A stretch of DNA of 64,000 nucleotides from Rikenella sp031549665 (GTDB taxonomy: Bacteria > Bacteroidota > Bacteroidia > Bacteroidales > Rikenellaceae). This document shows, piece after piece, positions 7,629 through 14,084 of this stretch (the first letter of the stretch is position 1; each line of letters opens with the position of its first letter). A program made the position numbers and the translations under genes. The notes under the pieces are model-generated. The model made no database searches. It had not been told where the DNA came from and was given only the letters and a program-made list of their open reading frames with translations. The DNA lies in NCBI GenBank assembly GCA_031549665.1, contig JAVBPJ010000001.1, positions 62,001 to 126,000 of the forward strand, written 5' to 3'.

Positions 7629-9485
7629 ATGGAAAAGCACCCAAAGAGCCAAACAATCGACCCGAAACAGAAGGCGGCGCTGCTGCCCGAAAGTCCCGGC
7701 GTGTACCAGTTTCTGAACGCCGAGGGGGCGGTGATCTACGTGGGCAAGGCCAAGAACCTCAAAAAAAGGGTCTCGTCGTACTTCCTGTCCCGGGCCGACC
7801 AGTCGCGCAAAGTGGCCGTGATGGTGGGCAACATCGCCGACCTGCGGCACATTGTGGTGGACAGCGAGGCCGATTCGCTGCTGCTCGAAAACAACCTGAT
7901 CAAGGAGCTTCAGCCCCGCTACAACATCCTGCTCAAGGACAGCAAGAGCTATCCCTGGATCTGCATCAAGAACGAACCGTTCCCGCGCATCTTTTCCACC
8001 CGCAAGTTCATCAAGGACGGCTCGTCCTACTTCGGTCCCTACTCGTCGGTGGGGATGCAGCGGGCGGTGCTGGAGCTGATCAAGGGACTCTACCCGATCC
8101 GCACCTGCACCCTCAACCTGGCCCCCGAAGCCATTGCACGGGGCGTCTACTCGGTTTGTCTGGAGTACCACATCGGTAACTGCAAAGGGCCCTGCGTGGG
8201 GTATCAGTCGGCCGACGACTACGCCGGAGGGATCGCCGCGGCCCGCGAAATCCTGCGGGGCGACCTGCGTCCCGCCGAAACCTTTTTTCAGGCCGAGATG
8301 GCCCGTCTGTCCGCCGCGCTCCAGTTCGAACAGGCCGCCAAAGCGAAGGACAAACTGCTGCTGCTCGAGAATTACAACAGCCGCTCGGTCATCGTCAGCC
8401 GCACCCTTTCGAACCTGGACGTGGTGTACGTGCTGACGGACGAGGGGAGCGCCTTCTGCAACCACATGCGCATTGTGCAGGGAGCGGTGATCCACTCTTA
8501 CACGTTCGAACTGCGCAACCGGCTGGACGAAACCCCTCCGGAGCTGCTCACCTTCGCCCTGGGGGAACTCTTCGCCTCGATGGCCGAGCGGGGCGAACCG
8601 GCTCCGCGCGAGGTGATCGCCCCCTTCCTGCCCGAGGGCGCCGGGGAGCTTTTTCCGCTCACCCTGTTCTCGGTTCCGCAACGGGGCGACAAGCTCGAAC
8701 TGCTGCGTCTGGCCGAAAAGAATTGCAAATTCCAGCGCCTCGAAAAGTTCAAACAGATCGAACGCACCGACCCCGAACGCCACACCGACCGGATCATGGC
8801 CACCCTGCAAAAAGACCTCCGGATGCCGGTTGAACCGCGCTACATCGAGTGCTTCGACAACTCGAACATCCAGGGCAGCCATCCCGTCGCCTCGTGCGTG
8901 GTTTTCCGCGACGGACGGCCCAGTAAACGCGAATACCGCCATTTCAACATCAAAACGGTGGTGGGAGCCAACGACTTCGCCTCGATGGAGGAGGTGCTTA
9001 CCCGCCGCTATTCGCGCCTGACGGAGCAGGGCGAACCGTTGCCCGACCTGATCGTGATCGACGGCGGCAAGGGGCAGCTCTCCTCGGCGATGACGGCCCT
9101 TGAGGGGATCGGCCTGCGCGGCCGGGTAACGGTGATCGGACTGGCCAAACGGATGGAAGAGGTCTTTTTCCCCGGCGATCCGGTGCCGCACTATCTGGAT
9201 AAGAGTTCCGAATCGCTGCGCATTTTGATGCACATACGCGACGAGGCGCACCGCTTCGGCATCTCGTTTCACCGCCAAAAACGATCCATCCAGTTCCTCC
9301 GGTCGGATTTGGAGAATGTTCCGGGCTTGGGCAAGACCTCCATCGACCGCCTGTTGAAAAAGTACCGCACCCTGGCGCGGATGCGGCGCACGCCCGAGGC
9401 CGAACTGGCCGAGCTGATCGGCGCGGCGCGGGCGCGGGCCTTGCGGGAGTATTTTGACCAGACGCCCCCTTCCGGCCCGCAATAG
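7629..9485 (+). CDS. uvrC: excinuclease ABC subunit C, UvrC
   Basis: UvrC makes both incisions around bulky DNA lesions after UvrA/UvrB recognition. The domain order is complete. The GIY-YIG nuclease is at about 18-95 (GVYQFLN and VIYVGKAKNLKKRV). The UVR motif that contacts UvrB is near residue 225 (FEQAAKAKDKL). The RNase H-like second nuclease follows, with ECFDNSNIQGSHPVAS and DLIVIDGGKGQL. A C-terminal helix-hairpin-helix pair (LENVPGLGKTSIDRLL) binds DNA. The start ATG 7629 gives 618 aa, typical for the family; the longer open frame reads back through the divergent gene. A strong hairpin follows at 9543-9583. Confidence 0.97.
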   Translation: MEKHPKSQTIDPKQKAALLPESPGVYQFLNAEGAVIYVGKAKNLKKRVSSYFLSRADQSRKVAVMVGNIADLRHIVVDSEADSLLLENNLIKELQPRYNILLKDSKSYPWICIKNEPFPRIFSTRKFIKDGSSYFGPYSSVGMQRAVLELIKGLYPIRTCTLNLAPEAIARGVYSVCLEYHIGNCKGPCVGYQSADDYAGGIAAAREILRGDLRPAETFFQAEMARLSAALQFEQAAKAKDKLLLLENYNSRSVIVSRTLSNLDVVYVLTDEGSAFCNHMRIVQGAVIHSYTFELRNRLDETPPELLTFALGELFASMAERGEPAPREVIAPFLPEGAGELFPLTLFSVPQRGDKLELLRLAEKNCKFQRLEKFKQIERTDPERHTDRIMATLQKDLRMPVEPRYIECFDNSNIQGSHPVASCVVFRDGRPSKREYRHFNIKTVVGANDFASMEEVLTRRYSRLTEQGEPLPDLIVIDGGKGQLSSAMTALEGIGLRGRVTVIGLAKRMEEVFFPGDPVPHYLDKSSESLRILMHIRDEAHRFGISFHRQKRSIQFLRSDLENVPGLGKTSIDRLLKKYRTLARMRRTPEAELAELIGAARARALREYFDQTPPSGPQ

Positions 9486-9542
9486 ACCGACCGCCCCTGT
9501 CGTCAGGCAGTACTTTCCTTTGGCCGTCTCCGCCGAAAACGC

Positions 9543-9583
9543 AGACCGGACGGCACCCCGTCAGGGTGCCGCCCGGTCTGTTT
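9543..9583. terminator. long hairpin between convergent uvrC and the 9609 lipoprotein gene
   Basis: A 16-bp stem with one mismatch (9543-9558 with 9564-9579) and a 5-nt loop is followed by GTTT. It lies between the 3' ends of two convergent genes and probably stops transcription from both sides. Confidence 0.7.
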
Positions 9584-9608
9584 AGAAACGCGGGAACGTA
9601 ACCTGTGA

Positions 9609-10175
9609 TTAGATAATCTTCACTTTGAAGACCGAAGCTACTTTGTTCGCGAACTCAAGAGCGGTACCGGGCGGAACGTTTGTCTCGCCGGAGACTTTCA
9701 GGTCGATCAATCCTGTCGGGCCGGCGTCTATAAAGGCTTGCACCAGTTTGTTGTAGTAGATTTTCAACGCATCCGACGTATAGGTTTGGCCGAGCCTATA
9801 GGTTGGGATCGTCAGGTCGCCCTGCACTTTCGAGGAGTGGATCACAAAATTTTGCACGTCGTAGGGGCCCCCTTCCAACGCGCTGGTAGCCGAAGCAAGC
9901 AGTTCCGCGGAAGCGGCATAGACTCCCACGATATCGACACTCCCTACGGTAGACCAAAGGTCTGTCAGACTCACGTTAATGGTCTTCTCAAACGCGTAGA
10001 AAGCGGGAGCCTTGGTAGGGGCCACCTGATCGGTGGGAGGAGCGGTAATGGTTACCGGCAACTTAAAGTTGAGGGTTGCGTTTTTGGTAAGGGTCGTAGC
10101 CTCTTCGGGGTCGCATCCCGACAGCGCCAGAACGCTTAACGCGGCAAGAGGAAGAAGAATTCGATTTGTTTTCAT
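9609..10175 (-). CDS. hypothetical lipoprotein
   Basis: No known family is recognised. The 188-aa product has a type II signal peptide with lipobox LALSGC at about residues 16-21, so it is anchored in the outer or inner membrane by Cys21. The mature part is rich in Thr, Ala and Val with a probable beta-sandwich character (TLNFKLPVTITAP, INVSLTDLWSTVGSVDIVGVYA). It follows the barrel protein gene at 10221-10922 with 45 bp between and is likely in the same operon. The two may act together at the outer membrane. Confidence 0.8.
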   Translation of the reverse strand: MKTNRILLPLAALSVLALSGCDPEEATTLTKNATLNFKLPVTITAPPTDQVAPTKAPAFYAFEKTINVSLTDLWSTVGSVDIVGVYAASAELLASATSALEGGPYDVQNFVIHSSKVQGDLTIPTYRLGQTYTSDALKIYYNKLVQAFIDAGPTGLIDLKVSGETNVPPGTALEFANKVASVFKVKII

Positions 10176-10220
10176 GTGATTCGGGGATTTGAGGGGTGGT
10201 TTATTTTAGAATCTGCGCCG

Positions 10221-10922
10221 CTATTTGATGCGGAACGTGATGGTCATGTTGAGCATAGGCCAGAATTTGGACTCAAGCACCGGCATCTCGATCCCCTCGG
10301 ACTGGACGGAGGGATCGCCGTCGGGATCAAGCTGGGGGCTGTCGACCGAGAAGTTGCCCTGGTAGACCATGCCCGCTTCGAACCGGAATCCCACGCGGCG
10401 TTGGGGGATGGTGCGGCCCACGCCGATGCCGAGGTAGGGTTTTACCGAGGTGCCGAATTTCGCCGTGGCTTCGAAGTAGCCGTTGGCGTCGGGAACGATG
10501 ACGTGGTTGTTCAGCGAAAAGGCGTCGAACCCGGTACCGGAAACATCCACGTTGTTGTGTCCGAAGAACAGACCGCCGGTTACAAAGAATACTCCATTTT
10601 TGGCAGGAAAGTAGTCTACCAGCAAGTTGGCGTTCGAGAAGTCAGCCTTGGCATCTTTGATCTGTTCGTTTCCGTCGGAGCCCTCTTCGATGAAACGGCC
10701 GATGTCCAGCGTGAAGAAGCTGTAGCCCGCGCGAAGTTTCAGGTTGGGATGGAGCGAGGTGGCCGCATCCACGCCAGCACCATACAGGATACCGCCCTTG
10801 ATGCCCGCCCCGAAGTTATCGAACAGGCCTCCCGACAGGGGAACGGGGTCTTTGGCCGAAACGGTGAGGGCGCCCATGCAAAACAGAGTGGCAAAAAGCA
10901 CACGAAAGTAGATTTTTTTCAT
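10221..10922 (-). CDS. outer-membrane beta-barrel protein of unknown function
   Basis: From ATG 10922 the protein is 233 aa with a Sec signal peptide (FRVLFATLFCMGALTVSA). The open frame extends to 10994, but the signal peptide decides the start. The mature chain alternates hydrophobic and polar residues with many Gly and aromatic positions (AGYSFFTLDI, FFVTGGLFFGH, KPYLGIGVGRT, FRFEAGMVYQG). It ends in a strand-like MTITFRIK, as expected for an 8-10-stranded barrel of the OmpA/OmpW-like class. It is first in an operon with the 9609-10175 lipoprotein. A -7 element lies at 11023-11030. Confidence 0.75.
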   Translation of the reverse strand: MKKIYFRVLFATLFCMGALTVSAKDPVPLSGGLFDNFGAGIKGGILYGAGVDAATSLHPNLKLRAGYSFFTLDIGRFIEEGSDGNEQIKDAKADFSNANLLVDYFPAKNGVFFVTGGLFFGHNNVDVSGTGFDAFSLNNHVIVPDANGYFEATAKFGTSVKPYLGIGVGRTIPQRRVGFRFEAGMVYQGNFSVDSPQLDPDGDPSVQSEGIEMPVLESKFWPMLNMTITFRIK

Positions 10923-11022
10923 ACGAAGGTGGATTTGATGGGTGGAAGAACGATCTCGGGCGGAATTCATGGTACCGAGACACTTAGTTCGCACAGCGGC
11001 CGCCCGACTCCCCGCTATACGG

Positions 11023-11030
11023 CAAAGTTA
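11023..11030 (-). promoter_or_regulatory. -7 promoter element of the barrel-lipoprotein operon (TAACTTTG)
   Basis: This is an exact TAnnTTTG match on the minus strand, about 100 bp upstream of ATG 10922, set in an AT-rich stretch. Confidence 0.5.
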
Positions 11031-11133
11031 ATTATTTTTTTGAATTTGAGCCGGTGGCTTTTTATTTTGCGTTCAAGACAAACTATAAAATGCTCCGCTA
11101 GTAAATCTGCGAACTTTCAATTAGTAACTTATA

Positions 11134-11154
11134 GTCTACGGCCAACGATTAGAC
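11134..11154 (+). promoter_or_regulatory. possible operator: short inverted repeat upstream of the HTH-nuclease gene
   Basis: GTCTA (11134-11138) and TAGAC (11150-11154) form a 5-bp inverted repeat with an 11-bp spacer. Its near edge is 7 bp upstream of the putative -7 element. Controller proteins of RM systems bind such spaced short repeats, and this gene encodes its own XRE domain, so autoregulation is possible. Arms this short also arise by chance. Confidence 0.25.
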
Positions 11155-11161
11155 ATCTACA

Positions 11162-11169
11162 TAAATTTG
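11162..11169 (+). promoter_or_regulatory. -7 promoter element of the HTH-nuclease gene (TAAATTTG)
   Basis: An exact TAnnTTTG match ends only 3 bp before ATG 11173. If used, transcription would start at or beside the start codon, giving a leaderless mRNA. Confidence 0.45.
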
Positions 11170-11172
11170 CGC

Positions 11173-11988
11173 ATGCAAAAGGAAATTTTACGGAAATTCG
11201 GACAACGACTTAAAGAGATAAGAAACCTGAAAGGCTTATCTCAGGAACAGCTATCATATCTAACAGACATTGACAGAAGCTATATTAGTGATGTAGAACG
11301 CGGATTGAGGAATATTGCCATTGAGAATGTAACCGCACTTGCTAATGCATTAGGCACTCCTGTCTACCAATTATTCTTGACTCAAAATAATATCTTAGAA
11401 CGTTGGAATATAGACATTTCACAACTTGAGGAACTTATTCTGAAAAATCCAAGTTTGAGGGGTTTTCTAATTGGTTATCTCGCAGAAGCTAAAGTCCGAG
11501 CATTACTTGCAAAAGACAAGCGAGTTTCTGGTTTGAAAAAATTTGATGACCACGACAGAGACAATAAACACGATCTTGTTCTCACTTACAGGGGGCAAGA
11601 ATTTTCTTTCGAGATTAAGTCGTTACAGACAGCAACCGTTAAACCGTCGCAAGTTGAAGGTGTTGAACTAGAGGCCCGCTTTCAATGTGATGCATCAGAC
11701 AGAAGAAAAATAAGACTGGGGAATGGCCAAGAAGTGGAAACAACTTGTTTGAAATTTGGAGAATTTGATATAGTTGCTGTTAACTTGTTCGCATTTAGCG
11801 AAAAATGGGACTTTGCATTTGCCCTAAACAAAGACCTACCTTGCTCCGAATACAAAAAATATCCCGAAGAAATAAGGAAAAATTTAATAAAATCAATAAT
11901 ACCTATAACCCTGCCACTTCAGCACCCGTTTGTTTCGGATCCTTTCATTTTGCTCGATCATTTGCAGAACAAACGCGAGAATTATTAA
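11173..11988 (+). CDS. putative restriction endonuclease: XRE HTH fused to PD-(D/E)XK nuclease
   Basis: Residues 1-68 form a typical XRE/HTH_3 DNA-binding domain (RLKEIRNLKGLSQEQLSYLTDIDRSYISDVERG), the fold of RM controller (C) proteins. The rest contains a PD-(D/E)XK nuclease core: a helix with acidic residue (YLAEAKVRALL), Asp134, and Glu147-x-Lys149 in FSFEIKSLQ. The total is 271 aa. I chose ATG 11173; a TTG two codons earlier is also open. The gene is AT-rich compared with its neighbours and its 3' end overlaps the convergent methyltransferase gene by 44 bp. The pairing suggests a type II-like endonuclease with a built-in controller domain. It could instead be a regulator with a degenerate nuclease. 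No close family can be named from sequence alone. Confidence 0.7.
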   Translation: MQKEILRKFGQRLKEIRNLKGLSQEQLSYLTDIDRSYISDVERGLRNIAIENVTALANALGTPVYQLFLTQNNILERWNIDISQLEELILKNPSLRGFLIGYLAEAKVRALLAKDKRVSGLKKFDDHDRDNKHDLVLTYRGQEFSFEIKSLQTATVKPSQVEGVELEARFQCDASDRRKIRLGNGQEVETTCLKFGEFDIVAVNLFAFSEKWDFAFALNKDLPCSEYKKYPEEIRKNLIKSIIPITLPLQHPFVSDPFILLDHLQNKRENY

Positions 11989-12745
11989 TTCTACTTTTTC
12001 TTTTTACGAAGACTATAAAATATGAGTGGTTTTTCCGTGCGTGTTTTTGGCCCAGTGTTCTACTAACAGTCGGTTTGTTGTTTCTGACAACCACAAACAA
12101 ATCTTTAGTGTAGAACCCGAGCGACTCATACGCTGTAATAATCTCCACATGTGTTAATCTTTGTTGATTTGCACTTATCTCATCTTGACACTTTACAATC
12201 AGGACTCCATTCGGTTTTAACACGCGATATGCTTCTGTCCCCGTTTTTTCATACATCTCTATTACTGCGTCGTGCCATTTTGCCTCTGATTTTTCACTAC
12301 CATTAACGGACGAGTACGCCTCTCTGAATGAGAAATAAGCCCCTGTTCCTCCGATATGATTTTGATCCTCTCTATAAAAACTCTCCATATATGGCGGATC
12401 AATGACTAAACAATCAAAAGACAAATTCTCATAAGGCAAGTTCCGACAATCAATCCCTGTTTTCGGTTCAATTTTTTTGTATTTTTTTAATGTATCATTC
12501 TTTAAGCAAAGGTCAGAAGCATATAGATTATACTTTGATAAATCAACACGATTCCAGAACACTCCTTTACCAAAGGTCACATCTGCTATCTTACTTCCCT
12601 CCTTAACATGGAGACACAGAATATTCTTGAATACATCATCGTTACCACCAATAGACGCAGAGCAGATGAGAGCGGAGGTTGTAATGCCGCTTTGAGTTCT
12701 TCTTTGTTTTTTCTTCTCTTGTAGTACCATAAACCTGTAACTCAT
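11945..12745 (-). CDS. putative DNA methyltransferase (N4-cytosine/N6-adenine type, DPPY)
   Basis: This 266-aa protein has the order AdoMet motif I (ADVTFGKGVFW, residues 54-64, a variant of the FxGxG loop), an acidic motif II (YASDL, Asp78), then catalytic motif IV DPPY at 116-119. That is the signature of amino-group DNA methyltransferases. A later strand EAYRVLKPNGVLIVKCQDE and C-terminal HSYFIVFVKRK fit the Rossmann core. I see no obvious large target-recognition domain, so it is small for the class. It is convergent with the HTH-nuclease gene and overlaps it tail to tail (11945-11988). Both are AT-rich, supporting acquisition as one unit. Its likely role is protective methylation of host DNA. 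ATG 12745 is used; ATG 12730 is possible. Confidence 0.75.
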   Translation of the reverse strand: MSYRFMVLQEKKKQRRTQSGITTSALICSASIGGNDDVFKNILCLHVKEGSKIADVTFGKGVFWNRVDLSKYNLYASDLCLKNDTLKKYKKIEPKTGIDCRNLPYENLSFDCLVIDPPYMESFYREDQNHIGGTGAYFSFREAYSSVNGSEKSEAKWHDAVIEMYEKTGTEAYRVLKPNGVLIVKCQDEISANQQRLTHVEIITAYESLGFYTKDLFVVVRNNKPTVSRTLGQKHARKNHSYFIVFVKRKSRINNSRVCSANDRAK

Positions 12746-12751
12746 GTCCCG

Positions 12752-12759
12752 CGAATATA
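12752..12759 (-). promoter_or_regulatory. possible -7 element of the methyltransferase gene (TATATTCG)
   Basis: Seven of eight positions fit TAnnTTTG on the minus strand. It ends 6 bp before ATG 12745, again implying a very short or absent leader. Confidence 0.35.
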
Positions 12760-12878
12760 GTAATTGATCGTGAATACATCAACCACTACAACATAAAATT
12801 GAAGTATCAACATATTGCGGCGCACCGCCCGCACTCCCTCGAAGGCAGCAAGAACGCTAAAAATCAATTTATTGAATG

Positions 12879-13574
12879 TTATTCCGCCGACTCGAAAAGA
12901 TCCAGAACGGTTTCGGGAGCCGCCAGGTGATACCCCTTCAGGCCGACGGCGAGCGCCCCCTCGACGTTGTGCAGGTTGTCGTCGATGAACAGGGTGTCGC
13001 GGGGTTCGATACCTGCCTGCCGGAGGGCTTCGAGGTAAATCCCGGCGTCGGGCTTGCGCAGGTGCATGGCGTCGGAGTAAAACACGCGGTCGAAGTAGCT
13101 TTCAAAAGGTCGTCCGGCAGGATTTTCGCGGTTGAACTGCGCAATGAAATGACGGCGGTGGGGCCAGTTGGTGTTGCTGAGCAGGAACACCCCGTAGCCA
13201 CTTGCGCGCAGGCGGTCGAGCAGCTCGAACCGCTCCCACCGGTACGGCAACAGCAGGGCGTTCCAGGCGTCGAGCAGTTGACGGGCCGAGGGCTTCCGGT
13301 CGGCCGGCGCGGTGGCTTGCAGGGCGGCGACAAACTGCTCTTCGGAAGCCAGGCCCAGTTCCAGTTGCAGGAAAATGCCCGTGTTGTGCGGGTGCATCGC
13401 CTCGGGCCTGAACGGCGGAAGGCCCAACCGCTCGAACGCGGCCACCGAGCGCGTCATGTCGATGTCGAGCAGCACGTTGCCGAAGTCGAACAGGATGTTT
13501 TTTATTCCGTCGGCAAGTTCGGCACGCAAACGAAGCCGGGGTTGGGGAGATGCGGGGCGGGAGGAAGCGGGCAT
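12879..13574 (-). CDS. HAD-family hydrolase (subfamily IA, YihX-like)
   Basis: This is a haloacid-dehalogenase-superfamily phosphatase of 231 aa. Motif I is LFDFGNVLLDID (nucleophile Asp near residue 30), motif II Ser in FLLSNTN, motif III Lys in HLRKPDAGIY, and motif IV the acidic pair in FIDDNLHNVEGA. The FDFGNVLLDID form with an alpha-helical cap matches the YihX/alpha-D-glucose-1-phosphate phosphatase-like group. The physiological substrate is unknown. The N-terminal 20 residues (rich in Pro, Arg, Ser) are atypical, so translation may begin later at a non-ATG codon. It is divergent from the tRNA gene, and the two -7 elements abut. Confidence 0.9.
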   Translation of the reverse strand: MPASSRPASPQPRLRLRAELADGIKNILFDFGNVLLDIDMTRSVAAFERLGLPPFRPEAMHPHNTGIFLQLELGLASEEQFVAALQATAPADRKPSARQLLDAWNALLLPYRWERFELLDRLRASGYGVFLLSNTNWPHRRHFIAQFNRENPAGRPFESYFDRVFYSDAMHLRKPDAGIYLEALRQAGIEPRDTLFIDDNLHNVEGALAVGLKGYHLAAPETVLDLFESAE

Positions 13575-13689
13575 GGCGGCGGTTTTGGGAGGCGGCGGGC
13601 GGTTTCAAAAGGTGCGGGCAACCGTTTTGGGAAGCAGGAAGAGGTGGAAAGATCCGGTCAACCGGAGCCTGTTTTTGGCGTTCTGCCTG

Positions 13690-13697
13690 CAAATATA
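13690..13697 (-). promoter_or_regulatory. -7 promoter element of the HAD gene (TATATTTG)
   Basis: An exact TAnnTTTG match on the minus strand, about 115 bp upstream of ATG 13574. It directly abuts the plus-strand -7 element of the tRNA gene. Confidence 0.5.
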
Positions 13698-13705
13698 TAC
13701 TTTTG
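13698..13705 (+). promoter_or_regulatory. -7 promoter element of the CAU tRNA (TACTTTTG)
   Basis: An exact TAnnTTTG match on the plus strand, 68 bp upstream of the mature tRNA 5' end, back to back with 13690-13697. Confidence 0.55.
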
Positions 13706-13773
13706 GTGCGAACATTTCGAGAGACAGTCGGCCAAAACGCTTTGCGATGCGGCGCGCGCTTCCCCCTGAAATC

Positions 13774-13847
13774 GGGCCCATAGCTCAGTTGGTCAGAGCA
13801 GCGGACTCATAATCCGAAGGTCGCGGGATCATGCCCCTCTGGGCCCA
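13774..13847 (+). tRNA. tRNA with CAU anticodon (elongator Met, or Ile2)
   Basis: The cloverleaf folds by eye. The acceptor stem is GGGCCCA with TGGGCCC, the D arm GCTCAGTTGGTCAGAGC, the anticodon loop CTCATAA with anticodon CAT, and the variable loop 5 nt. The 74-nt gene has no encoded CCA. Perfect Watson-Crick pairing at 1-72 excludes the initiator tRNA. I cannot separate elongator Met from lysidine-modified Ile2 by eye. The T-loop reads ATCATGC rather than the usual TTCRAnN, so positions 54 and 58 are A and T, and the T-stem has a C-T mismatch. The gene has its own promoter and terminator. Confidence 0.85.
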
Positions 13848-13856
13848 CTCATTGTT

Positions 13857-13890
13857 AAGAAGCCCCCCTGCTCGGCAGGGGGGCTTCTTT
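13857..13890 (+). terminator. intrinsic terminator after the tRNA
   Basis: A 14-bp perfect stem (13857-13870 with 13876-13889) with a 5-nt loop ends in a short T run. It begins 10 bp after the tRNA 3' end. Confidence 0.8.
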
Positions 13891-14021
13891 CCTCGTGGCT
13901 TTCTCCGGCTCCATCCTCCTTCTGCAACCAAAATTCGGCCCCATTTTGCCGATATTTTGCCGATATTTCGCCTCGGAAACAGAATTTGCTTGTTTGTAAA
14001 TTAAACACCCTTATATTTACA

Positions 14022-14029
14022 GTGTATTA
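14022..14029 (+). promoter_or_regulatory. possible -7 element of the TlpA-type gene (TATATTTA)
   Basis: Seven of eight positions match TAnnTTTG, in an AT-rich stretch 55 bp upstream of ATG 14085. Confidence 0.4.
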
Positions 14030-14084
14030 AATCTGCAATACATAAAGTGCGACATGTAAATTTCAAGCCGTAACATCTAAATAC

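Noticed and set aside
11082..11091. 10-bp sequence ACTATAAAAT also present at 12012-12021, as possible island-flanking direct repeats
   Set aside because: The second copy is inside the island next to the gene overlap, not at its right edge, and a 10-bp match in AT-rich DNA is easily random.
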